Notes: generated by a model from the sequence alone, not told the origin. Positions 35,426 to 45,997 are shown, counted from the stretch's first letter. The stretch: 64,000 nucleotides of DNA from Pleurocapsa sp. PCC 7327 (GCF_000317025.1 NC_019689.1:2829501-2893500), one strand, 5' to 3'. Numbers and translations are program-made.

Positions 35426-37501
35426 GTGGCACGTAGCATCCCGCTGGAGAGAGTGCGCAATATAGGTATCGCAGCGCATATAGATGCGGGCAAGACAACA
35501 ACAACTGAACGAATTCTCTTTTATACGGGAGTCGCTCATAAATTGGGCGAAGTCCACGAAGGGACTGCTATTACTGACTGGATGGAGCAGGAACGGGAGC
35601 GCGGCATCACCATCACTGCTGCCGCCATCAGTACGAGCTGGAAAGACCACCGGGTTAATATTATCGATACGCCCGGTCACGTGGACTTTACTATCGAAGT
35701 CGAACGCTCCATGCGAGTGTTAGACGGTGTAATTGCCGTATTCTGTTCGGTGGGAGGTGTCCAGCCCCAATCTGAAACTGTATGGCGGCAAGCAGACCGC
35801 TATCAAGTGCCTCGGATTGCATTCGTCAACAAAATGGATCGCACCGGAGCGAACTTCTTTAAAGTATACGAGCAGATGCGCGATCGCCTGAGAGCGAACG
35901 CCGTCCCCATTCAAATTCCCATCGGCGCAGAAAGCGATTTCCAGGGAATTGTCGATCTCGTGCAGATGAATGCCAGAATCTACAAAGACGACCTCGGTAA
36001 GAACTATGAAGATACCGAGATCCCTGAAAATATGAAAGAGCTGGCAGAAGAATATCGCACTAAGCTGATCGAAGCGGTAGCAGAAACCGACGAAGCGCTG
36101 ATTGAAAAGTATTTAGAAGGCGAAGAACTAACCGTCGAAGAAATCAAGAGAGGGTTGCGCCAAGGGACGATTGCCGGCTCGATCGTACCGATGTTATGCG
36201 GTTCCGCCTTTAAGAACAAAGGCGTTCAGTTGCTACTCGACGCAGTAGTCGATTATCTGCCATCTCCCACAGAAGTTGCTGCTATTAAGGGCGTTCTGCC
36301 AGATGGAACCGAAGCAGTCAGAAAGGCTGACGATAACGAACCTTTCTCGGCACTGGCTTTCAAGATAGCTGCTGACCCCTTCGGACGTTTAACCTTCTTG
36401 CGAGTATATTCTGGAGTCTTGCAAAAAGGCAGTTACGTCTACAACTCCACCAAACAACAAAAAGAGCGAATTTCTCGCCTAGTCGTCCTCAAATCCAACG
36501 AGCGGATTGAAGTTGAAGAACTGCGCGCGGGCGATCTCGGTGCGGCTATTGGTTTGAAGAACACAACCACGGGAGATACCCTCTGCGACGAGGCAAATCC
36601 CATCATTTTAGAATCGCTCTTTATTCCCGAACCCGTTATCTCGGTAGCAGTAGAGCCAAAAACCAAGCAAGACATGGATAAGCTCTCTAAGGCTCTTCAG
36701 GCGCTAGCTGACGAAGATCCGACTTTCCGCGTCAGCGTCGATCGAGAGACAAACCAAACCATCATTGCTGGAATGGGCGAGTTGCACTTAGAGATTCTCG
36801 TTGACAGAATGCTGCGGGAGTATAAAGTAGAAGCGAATGTGGGTCAACCTCAAGTGGCTTACCGCGAGACTATCCGCAAGCCTGCCAAAGCCGAAGGTAA
36901 ATACATCAAGCAGAGCGGCGGTAAAGGTCAATACGGTCACGCTGTAATCGAAGTCGAACCAGGCGAACCGGCGAGCGGATTCGAGTTTGTCTCCAAGATC
37001 GTTGGGGGGGCAATCCCCAAAGAATACATACCAGCCGTTGAGAACGGAGTCAGAGAAGCTTGTGAATCGGGAATTGTTGCTGGCTATCCTCTAATTGACA
37101 TTAAAGTTACTTTAGTAGATGGCTCCTATCACGAAGTTGACTCTAATGAAATGGCATTTAAGATTGCAGGTTCGATGGCAATTCGAGATGCAGTCATGAA
37201 ATCATCTCCAGTAATTTTAGAGCCGATGATGAAGGTCGAGGTAGAAGTACCAGAAGACTTTTTAGGAGATGTTATGGGCGATCTCAACTCTCGTCGCGGC
37301 AACATTGAAGGTATGAACTCCGAAGCTGGCTTAGCCAAGGTTACTGCTAAAGTTCCTCTGGCAGAAATGTTTGGCTACGCGACCGATATCCGGTCAAAAA
37401 CTCAAGGTCGAGGTATCTTCTCAATGGAGTTCAGTCATTACGAAGAAGTACCTCGCAACGTCGCTGAGACGATTATTGCGAAAAACAAAGGGAACGCCTA
37501 A
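35426..37501 (+). CDS. fusA: Translation elongation factor G
   Basis: 691 residues starting at the GTG at 35426 ([19 protein letters not shown]); an AAAGGAGG at 35413-35420 is well placed, so the open frame from 35399 is longer than the gene. GTPase motifs [33 protein letters not shown]; switch region [11 protein letters not shown]; domain [22 protein letters not shown] translocates tRNA and mRNA after peptide-bond formation. Third gene of the str operon. Confidence 0.98.
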   Translation: MARSIPLERVRNIGIAAHIDAGKTTTTERILFYTGVAHKLGEVHEGTAITDWMEQERERGITITAAAISTSWKDHRVNIIDTPGHVDFTIEVERSMRVLDGVIAVFCSVGGVQPQSETVWRQADRYQVPRIAFVNKMDRTGANFFKVYEQMRDRLRANAVPIQIPIGAESDFQGIVDLVQMNARIYKDDLGKNYEDTEIPENMKELAEEYRTKLIEAVAETDEALIEKYLEGEELTVEEIKRGLRQGTIAGSIVPMLCGSAFKNKGVQLLLDAVVDYLPSPTEVAAIKGVLPDGTEAVRKADDNEPFSALAFKIAADPFGRLTFLRVYSGVLQKGSYVYNSTKQQKERISRLVVLKSNERIEVEELRAGDLGAAIGLKNTTTGDTLCDEANPIILESLFIPEPVISVAVEPKTKQDMDKLSKALQALADEDPTFRVSVDRETNQTIIAGMGELHLEILVDRMLREYKVEANVGQPQVAYRETIRKPAKAEGKYIKQSGGKGQYGHAVIEVEPGEPASGFEFVSKIVGGAIPKEYIPAVENGVREACESGIVAGYPLIDIKVTLVDGSYHEVDSNEMAFKIAGSMAIRDAVMKSSPVILEPMMKVEVEVPEDFLGDVMGDLNSRRGNIEGMNSEAGLAKVTAKVPLAEMFGYATDIRSKTQGRGIFSMEFSHYEEVPRNVAETIIAKNKGNA

Positions 37502-37570
37502 CAGTGACCAGTAACCAGTGACCAGTTGCTTTTTTGTAGGTCACTGGTAAAACCTGATAACTGATAATGT
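37502..37570 (+). repeat. Heptamer repeat and stem between fusA and tuf
   Basis: CAGTGACCAGTAACCAGTGACCAG occurs directly after the fusA stop. Part of it, ACCAGTGACC (37514-37523), forms a perfect 10-bp stem with GGTCACTGGT (37539-37548). The T run TTTTTT lies inside the loop, not after the stem. Same repeat unit as at 22751-22928. Confidence 0.75.
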
Positions 37571-37600
37571 GAAGCGGAATCAAAAAAGGAACGATAATTC

Positions 37601-38830
37601 ATGGCACGCGCAAAATTTGAACGAACTAAACCCCACGTAAACATTGGTACTATCGGTCACGTAGACCACGGTAAGACGACCTTAACGGCAGCAATTACAA
37701 TGACTTTAGCTGCACAGGGTAAGGCAAAAGCCAGAAAATACGACGAAATTGATGCGGCTCCCGAAGAAAAAGCTCGGGGCATCACGATCAATACCGCTCA
37801 CGTGGAGTACGAAACCGAAAATCGTCACTACGCTCACGTAGATTGCCCCGGACATGCTGACTATGTGAAGAACATGATCACGGGAGCCGCTCAGATGGAT
37901 GGTGCTATTCTAGTCGTGTCTGCGGCTGATGGTCCTATGCCCCAAACTCGCGAGCACATCCTCCTGGCAAGACAGGTAGGCGTACCTAACCTCGTTGTTT
38001 TCCTAAACAAGAAAGATATGGTCGATGACGAGGAACTGTTGGAACTCGTCGAGCTTGAGGTAAGAGAGCTTCTGAGCCAATATGGTTTTAATGGGGATGA
38101 AATTCCAATCGTAGCTGGCTCTGCCCTCCAGGCACTCGAAGCCATGGTTGCTAATCCCAAAATTCAGAAAGGGGAAAATGAGTGGGTTGACCAAATCTAT
38201 AAACTCATGGAAGCGGTAGACAATTATATTCCCACGCCAGAACGCGAAGTCGATAAACCCTTCTTGATGGCAGTAGAAGATGTGTTCTCAATCTCTGGTC
38301 GCGGTACCGTAGCAACCGGAAGAATCGAGCGCGGCAGAATTAAGGTCGGTGAAACCGTTGAATTAGTGGGAATTAAGGATACTCGCAGCACTACGGTGAC
38401 TGGGGTAGAAATGTTCCAGAAAACTCTCGATGAAGGTATAGCTGGAGACAACGTTGGTCTGCTACTTCGCGGTCTTAAGAAAGAAGAAGTCGAACGGGGA
38501 ATGGTACTCGCCAAACCAGGTTCGATCACCCCTCACACGCAATTTGAGGGAGAGGTTTACGTTCTGACTAAGGAAGAAGGCGGTCGTCACACCCCGTTCT
38601 TCAAGAACTATCGCCCTCAGTTCTATGTGCGTACGACCGACGTAACCGGAACGATTAAAGACTACACCGCAGACGATGGCAGCGCAGTAGAAATGGTCAT
38701 GCCTGGCGATCGCATCAAAATGACGGTCGAACTGATTAACCCGATCGCGATCGAACAAGGAATGCGTTTCGCCATTCGCGAAGGCGGACGCACCATCGGC
38801 GCTGGAGTCGTATCGAAAATCCTTAAGTAG
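37601..38830 (+). CDS. tufA: Translation elongation factor Tu
   Basis: 409 residues. Delivers aminoacyl-tRNA to the ribosome. GTPase motifs [13 protein letters not shown] (near 19-31), [19 protein letters not shown]; domain 2/3 blocks [15 protein letters not shown] and [13 protein letters not shown], ending AGVVSKILK. The cyanobacterial/plastid insertion ([18 protein letters not shown]) is present. A GGAACGAT precedes the ATG as a plausible ribosome binding site. Fourth gene of the str operon. Confidence 0.98.
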   Translation: MARAKFERTKPHVNIGTIGHVDHGKTTLTAAITMTLAAQGKAKARKYDEIDAAPEEKARGITINTAHVEYETENRHYAHVDCPGHADYVKNMITGAAQMDGAILVVSAADGPMPQTREHILLARQVGVPNLVVFLNKKDMVDDEELLELVELEVRELLSQYGFNGDEIPIVAGSALQALEAMVANPKIQKGENEWVDQIYKLMEAVDNYIPTPEREVDKPFLMAVEDVFSISGRGTVATGRIERGRIKVGETVELVGIKDTRSTTVTGVEMFQKTLDEGIAGDNVGLLLRGLKKEEVERGMVLAKPGSITPHTQFEGEVYVLTKEEGGRHTPFFKNYRPQFYVRTTDVTGTIKDYTADDGSAVEMVMPGDRIKMTVELINPIAIEQGMRFAIREGGRTIGAGVVSKILK

Positions 38831-38982
38831 AACAACTTACTTAAAGCAGTCGGAGCAGATAAGTGTCGAAAAGTCAAATACTTTGTCTGCTCCATTACTA
38901 TCTTGAAACGGTTATTTGTCGCAAATAAACAAATGACAAATGACAAACCATTAACAGAACCTTGACAATTTAAAGAAAGAAA

Positions 38983-39300
38983 ATGGCAACCCTTCAACAA
39001 CAAAAAATTCGCATTCGTTTGAAAGCTTTTGACCGTCGCCTGCTCGATACCTCCTGTGAAAAGATAGTAGACACGGCAAATAGAACCAACGCTACAGCAA
39101 TCGGTCCAATTCCTTTGCCAACCAAGCGCAGAATCTATTGCGTCCTGCGATCGCCTCATGTTGATAAAGACTCGCGCGAACACTTTGAAACTCGTACTCA
39201 TCGTCGAATCATTGATATTTATCAGCCTTCTTCAAAAACGATCGATGCTTTGATGAAGCTAGATTTGCCCGCGGGAGTTGATATTGAAGTGAAATTGTAA
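38983..39300 (+). CDS. rpsJ: 30S ribosomal protein S10
   Basis: 105 residues, full length: [74 protein letters not shown]. Besides its ribosomal role S10 (NusE) takes part in antitermination. It follows tuf after 152 bases as in other cyanobacteria, an arrangement that joins the str operon to the head of the S10 cluster. Confidence 0.98.
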   Translation: MATLQQQKIRIRLKAFDRRLLDTSCEKIVDTANRTNATAIGPIPLPTKRRIYCVLRSPHVDKDSREHFETRTHRRIIDIYQPSSKTIDALMKLDLPAGVDIEVKL

Positions 39301-39724
39301 GGAGTTAGTAGCGAGTAGTTAGTAGAAGATGTTAGTTGGTTCTTACCAACCATAACTAATAGCTACTAACTGTTTGCTAGCTCGGCATGACTACATCAGA
39401 TCCTGTTTGAATACGCGAATGGTATCCGGTTGCTAGAGCTGGGGATCTAGTTGGTATTATTTGTCAGTACGATAAGTTAAAAGTCAAGAAATCCAGATAA
39501 CTTAAATCAGATTCGCTTGATTTTTCTGTCAAACTCGCTACAATTTACATAAAATATTAGCAGTACAAGATGGTTCAATAGCCATCCTAAAACTAGCTAA
39601 ACTAAAACAATAATTAAGTCAAAAGATGCCGCCACAATCGTCTGCCAGTAATTCCCGAATAGGTTAGCTTAATTAGATTCCAACAGAATCATTAATCGGA
39701 CACAGGTCGTAGGGATTATCAACA
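39301..39724. other. Repeat-bearing gap after rpsJ
   Basis: At 39303-39378 the text GAGTTAGTAGCGAGTAGTTAGTAG is mirrored by ATAACTAATAGCTACTAACTG, an imperfect inverted repeat that also contains GTTGGTTCTTACCAACC. It may act as the end of the str operon transcript, although no T tract follows. The remainder to 39724 is AT-rich leader sequence of the GNAT gene with no supported gene. Confidence 0.5.
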
Positions 39725-40195
39725 ATGGATTGCCGCCACATTCGATTTTGCGCTCAAAGATCGGCGATCGATCTTTATCAGTTACAAGAATTATTTAACC
39801 TAGCCGCATTTTGGGCGCGCGAGCGAAAAATAGAAGATCTAGAAATTGCAATTAACAATAGCAATCCAGTTGTCACCGTTTGGGATGCAAATCGCACCAT
39901 CGGTTTTGCCAGAGCTACATCCGATGGCATCTATCGCGCTACGATTTGGGATGTCGTCATTCACCCAGATTATCGGGGACTAGGATTGGGACGCAAGCTG
40001 GTAGAGACCGTATTAAGTCATCCTTTGCTTAATCGCGTTGAGAAAGTTTATTTGATGACCACTCATCAACAAAGCTTCTACGAACGGATAGGCTTTCAGG
40101 AAAATAGGACAACCACTATGGTGTTACACAACTTTCCAAGCGCTAGTCCCCTACCTATTCCAGAACTATGGGAAGCCGACACCGTAACCGTGTAA
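39725..40195 (+). CDS. GNAT-family N-acetyltransferase (Ycf52/NSI-like)
   Basis: 156 residues. The acetyl-CoA block VVIHPDYRGLGLGRKLVETV (motif A) and a YERIGFQ motif near the C-terminus define a GNAT enzyme. The preceding [20 protein letters not shown] is a family-specific signature shared with the protein at 43776, and with plastid Ycf52/NSI-like acetyltransferases. Acceptor unknown: protein lysine or amine acetylation has been described for this branch. The gene overlaps the convergent histidine kinase gene by 41 bases. Confidence 0.87.
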   Translation: MDCRHIRFCAQRSAIDLYQLQELFNLAAFWARERKIEDLEIAINNSNPVVTVWDANRTIGFARATSDGIYRATIWDVVIHPDYRGLGLGRKLVETVLSHPLLNRVEKVYLMTTHQQSFYERIGFQENRTTTMVLHNFPSASPLPIPELWEADTVTV

Positions 40196-40973
40196 TCTTT
40201 TGAGCAGTTGCTTGTGAAGAAGATATCTCTAAAACCTCTAACTTTCCTCCCATTGCCTCTAATAAGGTTTGAGCAACCCACAATTTCATTCCTGAGGACA
40301 TTTGAAGATTTTGAGCCAAGAAGCTAGTTTCTTCCAAATTAGGTTGTGGCATCGATGGGGTTTCTGATGTAGATTGGAATAAATCGATTGGTTCGCACCA
40401 AATATTGACGGGACAATCGAGATCGACACAACCTGCAAGTTTTTCTGTGGACGCGCGTTCGGCAATCGCTACAACTCGAATCCTACCTTCTTTGAGGTAG
40501 CTAATGCTGGTATCTACGAGATTAACAAGTATTTGTACAAGGCGCTGGTAGTCTGCCATTACGCGAAGATTTGGCGGCGGCGAGACAATTTCTAGATCGA
40601 GTCTGCGATTCTTAGCTTGTAAGTAGGTGAACTGATGTAACTCTAAAAAGACTTGAGTTAAGTAAACGGGTTGAATTTCTAGCTCGATCGCGCCACAGTC
40701 TATCTTAGAAACTTCGATCAGTTCGTCGAGAAGTTTGAGAAATTGTTGGGCAGATTGATAGGACTGCGCGAGAAAATCTCTCTCTTCTTGAGGATTATCG
40801 CACAAATTAGACAAAATTATCTGATGCAAACCAATCAAACTGCTTAGAGGCGATCGCAACTCGTGCGCCGTTCTCGCCAAAAAACCACTTTTAAATTGAC
40901 CGAGCTGGGTTGCCATGAGATAAGCTAACTTAGTTTGCTTTAATTCTTCTTTGAGCGCCTCTATCTCATTCAT
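40155..40973 (-). CDS. Histidine kinase-like protein with degenerate ATPase domain
   Basis: 272 residues. HisKA dimerisation domain with phospho-acceptor His37 in AHELRSPLSSLIGLH (36-50) after a short N-terminal helix; no sensor domain or membrane segment. The ATP-binding half is poorly conserved: the N-box Asn region reads VQILVNLVDTSISYL, the G1 motif is not recognisable, and a region near 230-245 (SGMKLWVAQTLLEAMGG) corresponds to the G2/adjacent helix. It may be inactive as a kinase or act as a phosphotransfer/binding partner. It is the last gene of a tight operon tic22-prmC-tsaC-kinase (13-base spacing). Confidence 0.75.
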   Translation of the reverse strand: MNEIEALKEELKQTKLAYLMATQLGQFKSGFLARTAHELRSPLSSLIGLHQIILSNLCDNPQEERDFLAQSYQSAQQFLKLLDELIEVSKIDCGAIELEIQPVYLTQVFLELHQFTYLQAKNRRLDLEIVSPPPNLRVMADYQRLVQILVNLVDTSISYLKEGRIRVVAIAERASTEKLAGCVDLDCPVNIWCEPIDLFQSTSETPSMPQPNLEETSFLAQNLQMSSGMKLWVAQTLLEAMGGKLEVLEISSSQATAQKITRLRCRLPIVLE

Positions 40974-40986
40974 AAATTGCTGCTAT

Positions 40987-41586
40987 TCACAATTCTATAT
41001 TTAGAATTTGTACGCTTCCCCGACGTAAAATTTTCCACTCTTTTCTTGTCCATTTTGCCACTGTAGACGGAAGACCGCTTCCCTGTTTTTTGTCGTTTAA
41101 CTCGGCACAATCGAGGGTTAAAACGTCAGGAAAAGCATTTTCTATGGCACTCATCGTTTCTAAAGGCGGCTCTCCTGAAAAATTAGCGCTGGTCGTTGCT
41201 AGCGGTCCGGTTTGGGCTAGAATGGCGCGAGCGATCCTGCTATCGGGAACGCGGATGCCAATCGTTGTTGGATCGGTGGGATTCATTGCCGTGGGGACGC
41301 GCTCGGAAGCAGGCAAGACTAATGTTAATGCTCCCGGCCAATAGCGATCGACGACTTGTTGCCAAATCGCGAATTCTTCAGGCGTCCCCATTACATAAGG
41401 CCATAAATCCTCCTCAGAAGCCCCCATCAGGATTAACGGCTTATCTTGAGAGCGCCTTTTTGCAGCAAAAATCAGCGCCGCATTTTCTGGCAGCGCAGCG
41501 AGAGCGGGTACGGTATCGGTAGGAAAACTGACGACTCGACCCGCAAGCGCTTCTCGAACCAGTTCGACTTGAGAAACTTTGGGCAT
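40987..41586 (-). CDS. tsaC: L-threonylcarbamoyladenylate synthase (YrdC/TsaC domain)
   Basis: 199 residues. Makes threonylcarbamoyl-AMP from threonine, bicarbonate and ATP for t6A37 on ANN-decoding tRNAs. Family blocks: GRVVSFPTDTVPALAA, AAKRRSQDKPLILMGAS, RYWPGALTLVLPAS, TIGIRVPDS, PLATTSANFSGEPPLETM, GLPSTVAKW. It is the short TsaC form without the C-terminal Sua5 domain. Gap of 28 bases to prmC upstream; both act on the translation apparatus. Confidence 0.93.
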   Translation of the reverse strand: MPKVSQVELVREALAGRVVSFPTDTVPALAALPENAALIFAAKRRSQDKPLILMGASEEDLWPYVMGTPEEFAIWQQVVDRYWPGALTLVLPASERVPTAMNPTDPTTIGIRVPDSRIARAILAQTGPLATTSANFSGEPPLETMSAIENAFPDVLTLDCAELNDKKQGSGLPSTVAKWTRKEWKILRRGSVQILNIEL

Positions 41587-41614
41587 TGGTTGTTAGTTGT
41601 TGAATTAATAACTA

Positions 41615-42517
41615 CTAACAACGATACGCTAAAGCAAAACGTTCTATATTTGCTAAGTCACAGAAAATCTGAATCTTGTCGTAGCAGCCTCGCTTTTGGA
41701 GCAGTTGCACGACTTGCTCGGCCTGACCTGCCATCATTTCGATTAACCAGATGCCGCCAGGGCGCAAGTAATCGGGAGCTGTTTCGACTAAATGACGGAT
41801 ACAATCGAGACCGTCACTACCTCCATCGAGCGCTAGGCGAGGTTCGTGTCGAGCGACTTCCGGTTGCAGACGAGCTATCTCAGCAGTCGGAATATAGGGT
41901 GGATTGGATACCATGCCGCTAACTCGACCTTTAAGCGCTTCTAGCGGCGACCACCAAGAACCCTGGCAGAATTTAATTTGCTCGCCAAAGCCCAGCGCGA
42001 TCGCGTTTTGTCGGGCAATTGCTAAAGCCTCTGCACTCGTGTCTGTGGCATAAATCCTGGCATCGGGCAAAGCTTCGGCAAGTCCGAGGGCAATTGCCCC
42101 GCTTCCCGTGCCTAAATCGACCCAATATCCCGAAACCAGATCTGGCGTTGGGCTAGCTTGGATGGCACGAACGGCAATATCGACGAGCAATTCCGTCTCT
42201 GGACGAGGAATCAGTACTCCGGTCGCCACTTTTAGAGAGAAATGTCGCCAAGGAGCAACACCTACTAAATACTGAACGGGCATGCGATCTTGTAGGCGTT
42301 GCTGCCATAGTTCGGTTAAGACTGATAAAGGTTGCTTCAGATGAATTTGCGATCGCTCCTTAAAAGACTCCAAACGAAGTGATAGTTTGTCTAGACCTGC
42401 TACTTCCTCTAGCAACCAATCGACTTCATCGGGAGAAACCCCAGCAGCGATCGCATCTTGCTTGGCTCGGTCGCGCCAGAGAGCGAGTTCTTGACCCGAT
42501 ACCGTTAGCGACTCCAA
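41615..42517 (-). CDS. prmC: Release factor glutamine methyltransferase
   Basis: 300 residues. PrmC/HemK methylates the Gln of the GGQ motif in RF1 and RF2. N-terminal helical domain (1-90), SAM motif VDLGTGSGAIALGLAEALPD (133-152) and the substrate motif NPPY at 205-208 (SNPPYIP). PRPETELLVD (105-114) is diagnostic. It starts one base after the tic22-like stop and is thus cotranscribed. Confidence 0.95.
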   Translation of the reverse strand: MESLTVSGQELALWRDRAKQDAIAAGVSPDEVDWLLEEVAGLDKLSLRLESFKERSQIHLKQPLSVLTELWQQRLQDRMPVQYLVGVAPWRHFSLKVATGVLIPRPETELLVDIAVRAIQASPTPDLVSGYWVDLGTGSGAIALGLAEALPDARIYATDTSAEALAIARQNAIALGFGEQIKFCQGSWWSPLEALKGRVSGMVSNPPYIPTAEIARLQPEVARHEPRLALDGGSDGLDCIRHLVETAPDYLRPGGIWLIEMMAGQAEQVVQLLQKRGCYDKIQIFCDLANIERFALAYRC

Positions 42518-42518
42518 T

Positions 42519-43301
42519 TTATTTCTTTTGTTGATTTTGAGGGGCTGGCTGACCTTGGGGATTACCTTGACCTCGGTTTTGGATAGTAGATTGAATAAAT
42601 TGTAGCGACTCTTGAGAAGGAACTAACTCAATTTTAGTTAGCATTTCGTCATTCTTTTCTTTCATCGTCGCAATCATAATTTCCAGAGGAATGACTTCAA
42701 TCTTCACAGTTGAAGCCAAATCGGGTTTTTCCTTTTTGAAGCGCTCTAGCAACTGTTGCAGTTGTGCTTTTTCAAAAAAGAAGGGAATTCTTGACTCGTT
42801 ATTCCGTTCGATCATTAGATACCCTTGTTCTTTGCCAACTCTAGCGACAAATAACGGCACTACCCCTTCTGGATACTGTTGTCCATTTTGATTCATGACT
42901 TGCTTTGCCAACTCGACTTCATCATTCATTGGCACATAGTCAATATTTAATCCGTCGGGTTTGCCTTCCATTGACTGAGAGAACTTATAAACTTCTCCCA
43001 GAGATACGGGTTGAACCTTAACTTGCTTCGCCAGTTCTGGATTTTGCTGTTGCAGTTGTTGAAAAAAATTCTGGGCGTCTTGTTGGCTGATAAATACTCC
43101 CGTTACCTGTTTATTTTCGTGCTGTTTCACTATAGGAGCGCCTTGTGCGTCCACAATTGTAAATACTGGAACTGGCTGTAGAGTTTTGATAATTTGGTCT
43201 TGGGGAAGAGCCAATACCTTAGCGGCTTGACCAAAGCCAACCCCTAAAATCGCACTTCCGACCAATCCCAGGGTAGCACTCCAACGGATTAATGACTTCA
43301 T
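42519..43301 (-). CDS. Tic22-like periplasmic protein
   Basis: 260 residues. A Sec-type signal (about 1-31: SATLGLVGSAILGVGFGQAA) is followed by two internally similar halves, each with a segment like VPVFTIVDAQGAPIV or VPLFVARVGKEQGYLM and a QxFFQQLQQQNPEL or QLLERFKKEKPDL helix. This is the Tic22 fold, in cyanobacteria an essential periplasmic chaperone that helps outer-membrane protein delivery, and in plastids an intermembrane-space import factor. The C-terminus is Gln/Asn-rich (QNRGQGNPQGQPAPQNQQ). First gene of the operon with prmC, tsaC and the kinase-like gene. Confidence 0.85.
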   Translation of the reverse strand: MKSLIRWSATLGLVGSAILGVGFGQAAKVLALPQDQIIKTLQPVPVFTIVDAQGAPIVKQHENKQVTGVFISQQDAQNFFQQLQQQNPELAKQVKVQPVSLGEVYKFSQSMEGKPDGLNIDYVPMNDEVELAKQVMNQNGQQYPEGVVPLFVARVGKEQGYLMIERNNESRIPFFFEKAQLQQLLERFKKEKPDLASTVKIEVIPLEIMIATMKEKNDEMLTKIELVPSQESLQFIQSTIQNRGQGNPQGQPAPQNQQKK

Positions 43302-43641
43302 GATGGCTTTACCTCAAATTTTTTGCTTAAATATAGATGATTTATCGGAAAAATTTTGACTAACTAAGCTCTAAATCCTCTATAGCTTATTAGGTCTTCT
43401 AGAATTTCATCGCTATGACGTTTTCTAGGAGCTTATTGCGAATTAATCGGGCATTTTTTCAATACCAACTTTTCTTTCTGACTTCGAGAGACTAGCTAAA
43501 GTTCCCCTCCGATCTTAGGGTATCCTAGGACAAAATTGTAAAAAAATAGTAAACAACTGGAAGTTTAGATTTCCATGTTTTACGGATGTTCGATTGATGC
43601 CAGCTCAGAAAGTTTCTTTTACCAATTTTTCCGAGCCGTAA
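43302..43641. other. Promoter region of the tic22-prmC operon and tRNA trailer
   Basis: A 340-base gap carrying the upstream control region of the tic22 operon (minus strand) and the trailer of tRNA-Pro. AT-rich around 43320-43370 and 43530-43550. No hairpin or small gene stands out. Confidence 0.4.
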
Positions 43642-43715
43642 TCGGGATGACAGGATTTGAACCTGCGACATCCTGCTCCCAAAGCAGGCGCGCTACCAAG
43701 CTGCGCTACATCCCG
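43642..43715 (-). tRNA. trnP: tRNA-Pro (anticodon TGG)
   Basis: Minus-strand gene starting CGGGATG and ending CATCCCG plus A, forming the acceptor stem. D arm GTAGCGCAGCTTGGTAGCGC. Anticodon arm CCTGCTTTGGGAGCAGG with loop TTTGGGA, anticodon TGG. T arm CGCAGGTTCAAATCCTG. 74 bases, CCA not encoded. Confidence 0.95.
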
Positions 43716-43775
43716 GTCGCTTCATCCAGTATAGACTAAATCGCCCCAAATTCAAAAGGATTTAAAAATCAGAAA

Positions 43776-44336
<561 letters not shown>

Positions 44337-44459
44337 TTAATTTATACTGAATTTAGCCGGAAAAATTTTTCTGAGACTCGTAAGGAGAATAAAATTTTCT
44401 AGCTTAGTCTATTCTACCTCTAGCGAGCAAATGGCTCTCTGTTGGGATAGGATGAAAAT

Positions 44460-45380
44460 ATGCCAATTATAGACATATTGGGAGTACCACACGCTTACGA
44501 GCTTACGCCTCTCTTTTCCAATTCAGATAATCCTGTCCTAGTCTTCATTCATGGCTGGTTATTAAGTCGCAACTATTGGAAACCGCTCGTCGAGGGTCTA
44601 TCGCCGGACTATCAATGTTTGACTTACGATCTTAGGGGATTTGGAGATTCGCAGCCAGTAGCAGTTGAAGCTCATCAAAAAAGTTGCTCGAATCCTCAGT
44701 GGAGTAAGTTGGGGGAGGGAGATAGCAAGGGCTATTCCTGTTATTCATTAGCCGCTTATGCTCAAGATTTGAGCATTTTGTTAGAAAAATTAGCGATAAA
44801 GAAAGCTTGGCTGATAGGGCATTCTCTTGGGGGTAGCATTGCGCTGTGGGCAGCAGACCTGTGTCCGGAAATCGTCAAAGGCGCGATTTGCCTGAATTCC
44901 GGCGGAGGGATTTACATTAAAGAAGAATTTGAACGATTTCGCACGGCTGGGCAACAATTGATTCAACTGAGACCGCGTTGGTTATCTTCTCTGCCTTTGA
45001 TTGACCTTTTATTTGCTCGCATGATGGTAGCGCGTCCGCTTGCTCGCCATTGGGGGAGACAGCGGGTTATCGATTTCGTCCGGGCAGATGGAGAAGCGGC
45101 AATCGGATCGTTGCTAGATACGACAACAGAAGCCGAAGTACACTTACTTCCCCAATTGGTTTCTCGCCTTCAACAGCCCGTCTATTTTTTGGCTGGGAAC
45201 AAAGATAATGTGATGGAACCAAAATACGTTCGGCATTTAGCCAGCTTTCACCAACTCTTTACCGCCAATGGAGGCAATGTGATTGAGATTCCCAATTGCG
45301 GACATTTGTCGATGATAGAGCAACCTGAAATTGTCGGGGCAAAAATTGTTAAGATCCTAATAGAACATAGTTCAAAGTAG
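44460..45380 (+). CDS. Alpha/beta hydrolase
   Basis: 306 residues. Oxyanion-region HGW (30-33 in VFIHGWLLS), nucleophile Ser122 in GHSLGGS, acid Asp249 in AGNKDNV and His282 in CGHLSM form the expected triad. An insertion with Lys/Ser/Gly content lies at 65-95 (QKSCSNPQWSKLGEGD) before LRGFGDS-type strand closure. No signal peptide. Substrate unknown; family includes haloperoxidase- and epoxide hydrolase-like enzymes. Monocistronic. Confidence 0.88.
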   Translation: MPIIDILGVPHAYELTPLFSNSDNPVLVFIHGWLLSRNYWKPLVEGLSPDYQCLTYDLRGFGDSQPVAVEAHQKSCSNPQWSKLGEGDSKGYSCYSLAAYAQDLSILLEKLAIKKAWLIGHSLGGSIALWAADLCPEIVKGAICLNSGGGIYIKEEFERFRTAGQQLIQLRPRWLSSLPLIDLLFARMMVARPLARHWGRQRVIDFVRADGEAAIGSLLDTTTEAEVHLLPQLVSRLQQPVYFLAGNKDNVMEPKYVRHLASFHQLFTANGGNVIEIPNCGHLSMIEQPEIVGAKIVKILIEHSSK

Positions 45381-45680
45381 GGGGTTTGGGTGATGGCAAT
45401 CCAAAGCCAGCTAGGAGAGGGTTATTATTAACACTGAAGCAGCAAGCAGTTAGATGCTTAGAAATTCTGCAAAATTACTGACTTAAGTATTGCTAGCACG
45501 CGATACACTTGCATCAAAGTAATTTAGCTCGTATGATTGGCGCGATCGCATCTCATGTCAAGATAAAGCCAAAAATTCCCATAGCCAGAAGCGATCCGAT
45601 CGCCGTTCCAGATGTTAAGTTGGAACAACCTAGACTAATTTAGTAATTTTAGTGACGAGTTACCTGCTAAGGAGAAGCCT
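45381..45680. other. Leader region of the DUF6679-like gene
   Basis: A 300-base gap. The minus-strand frame near 45540-45610 has a short hydrophobic stretch (LLAMGIFGFILT) but no start codon, so it is not a gene. A HIP1 core lies at 45541-45550. No repeat or RNA gene is seen. Confidence 0.4.
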
Positions 45681-45989
45681 ATGCTACACCGCAAGATTTA
45701 TCAACTCTGTACCGAAGGACGCGAAGTTTGTATTTTCTTGCGGGATCAACAACGCTGGATTGAAAGCGCTCGCATTGTCGGTTTAGAAGGCGATTTGGTA
45801 ACGATTCGCTATGAAACAGAAGAAGACGATGAAATTTGTTCGTGGGAAGAAATGATTCGTCTAGAAAGTATTGGTGCTATCAGTCAAAAGCTAGCTTCTG
45901 TCTCGCGAGTGAGTTCTGAAATCGCAGTTTCAGACGAATGCCCTGAAGCCGAGCAAATTTATCCTCGCTATCCCGACTCAGAACAGTGA
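45681..45989 (+). CDS. Small conserved cyanobacterial protein (DUF6679-like)
   Basis: 102 residues. The N-terminal ~65 residues (MLHRKIYQLCTEGREVCIFL, ARIVGLEGDLVTIRYE, ICSWEEMIRLESIGAI) look like a small beta-barrel of the SH3/Sm type; the family name DUF6679 is from memory and not certain. The C-terminal part is acidic and low complexity. AAGGAGAAG precedes the ATG as a good ribosome binding site. No function is inferred. Convergent with the metallo-beta-lactamase gene. Confidence 0.8.
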   Translation: MLHRKIYQLCTEGREVCIFLRDQQRWIESARIVGLEGDLVTIRYETEEDDEICSWEEMIRLESIGAISQKLASVSRVSSEIAVSDECPEAEQIYPRYPDSEQ

Positions 45990-45997
45990 ACGGTGAG

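Noticed and set aside
45520-45620. Minus-strand hydrophobic stretch in the gap before the DUF6679-like gene
   Set aside because: No start codon and an upstream stop in frame; hydrophobic appearance is probably chance.
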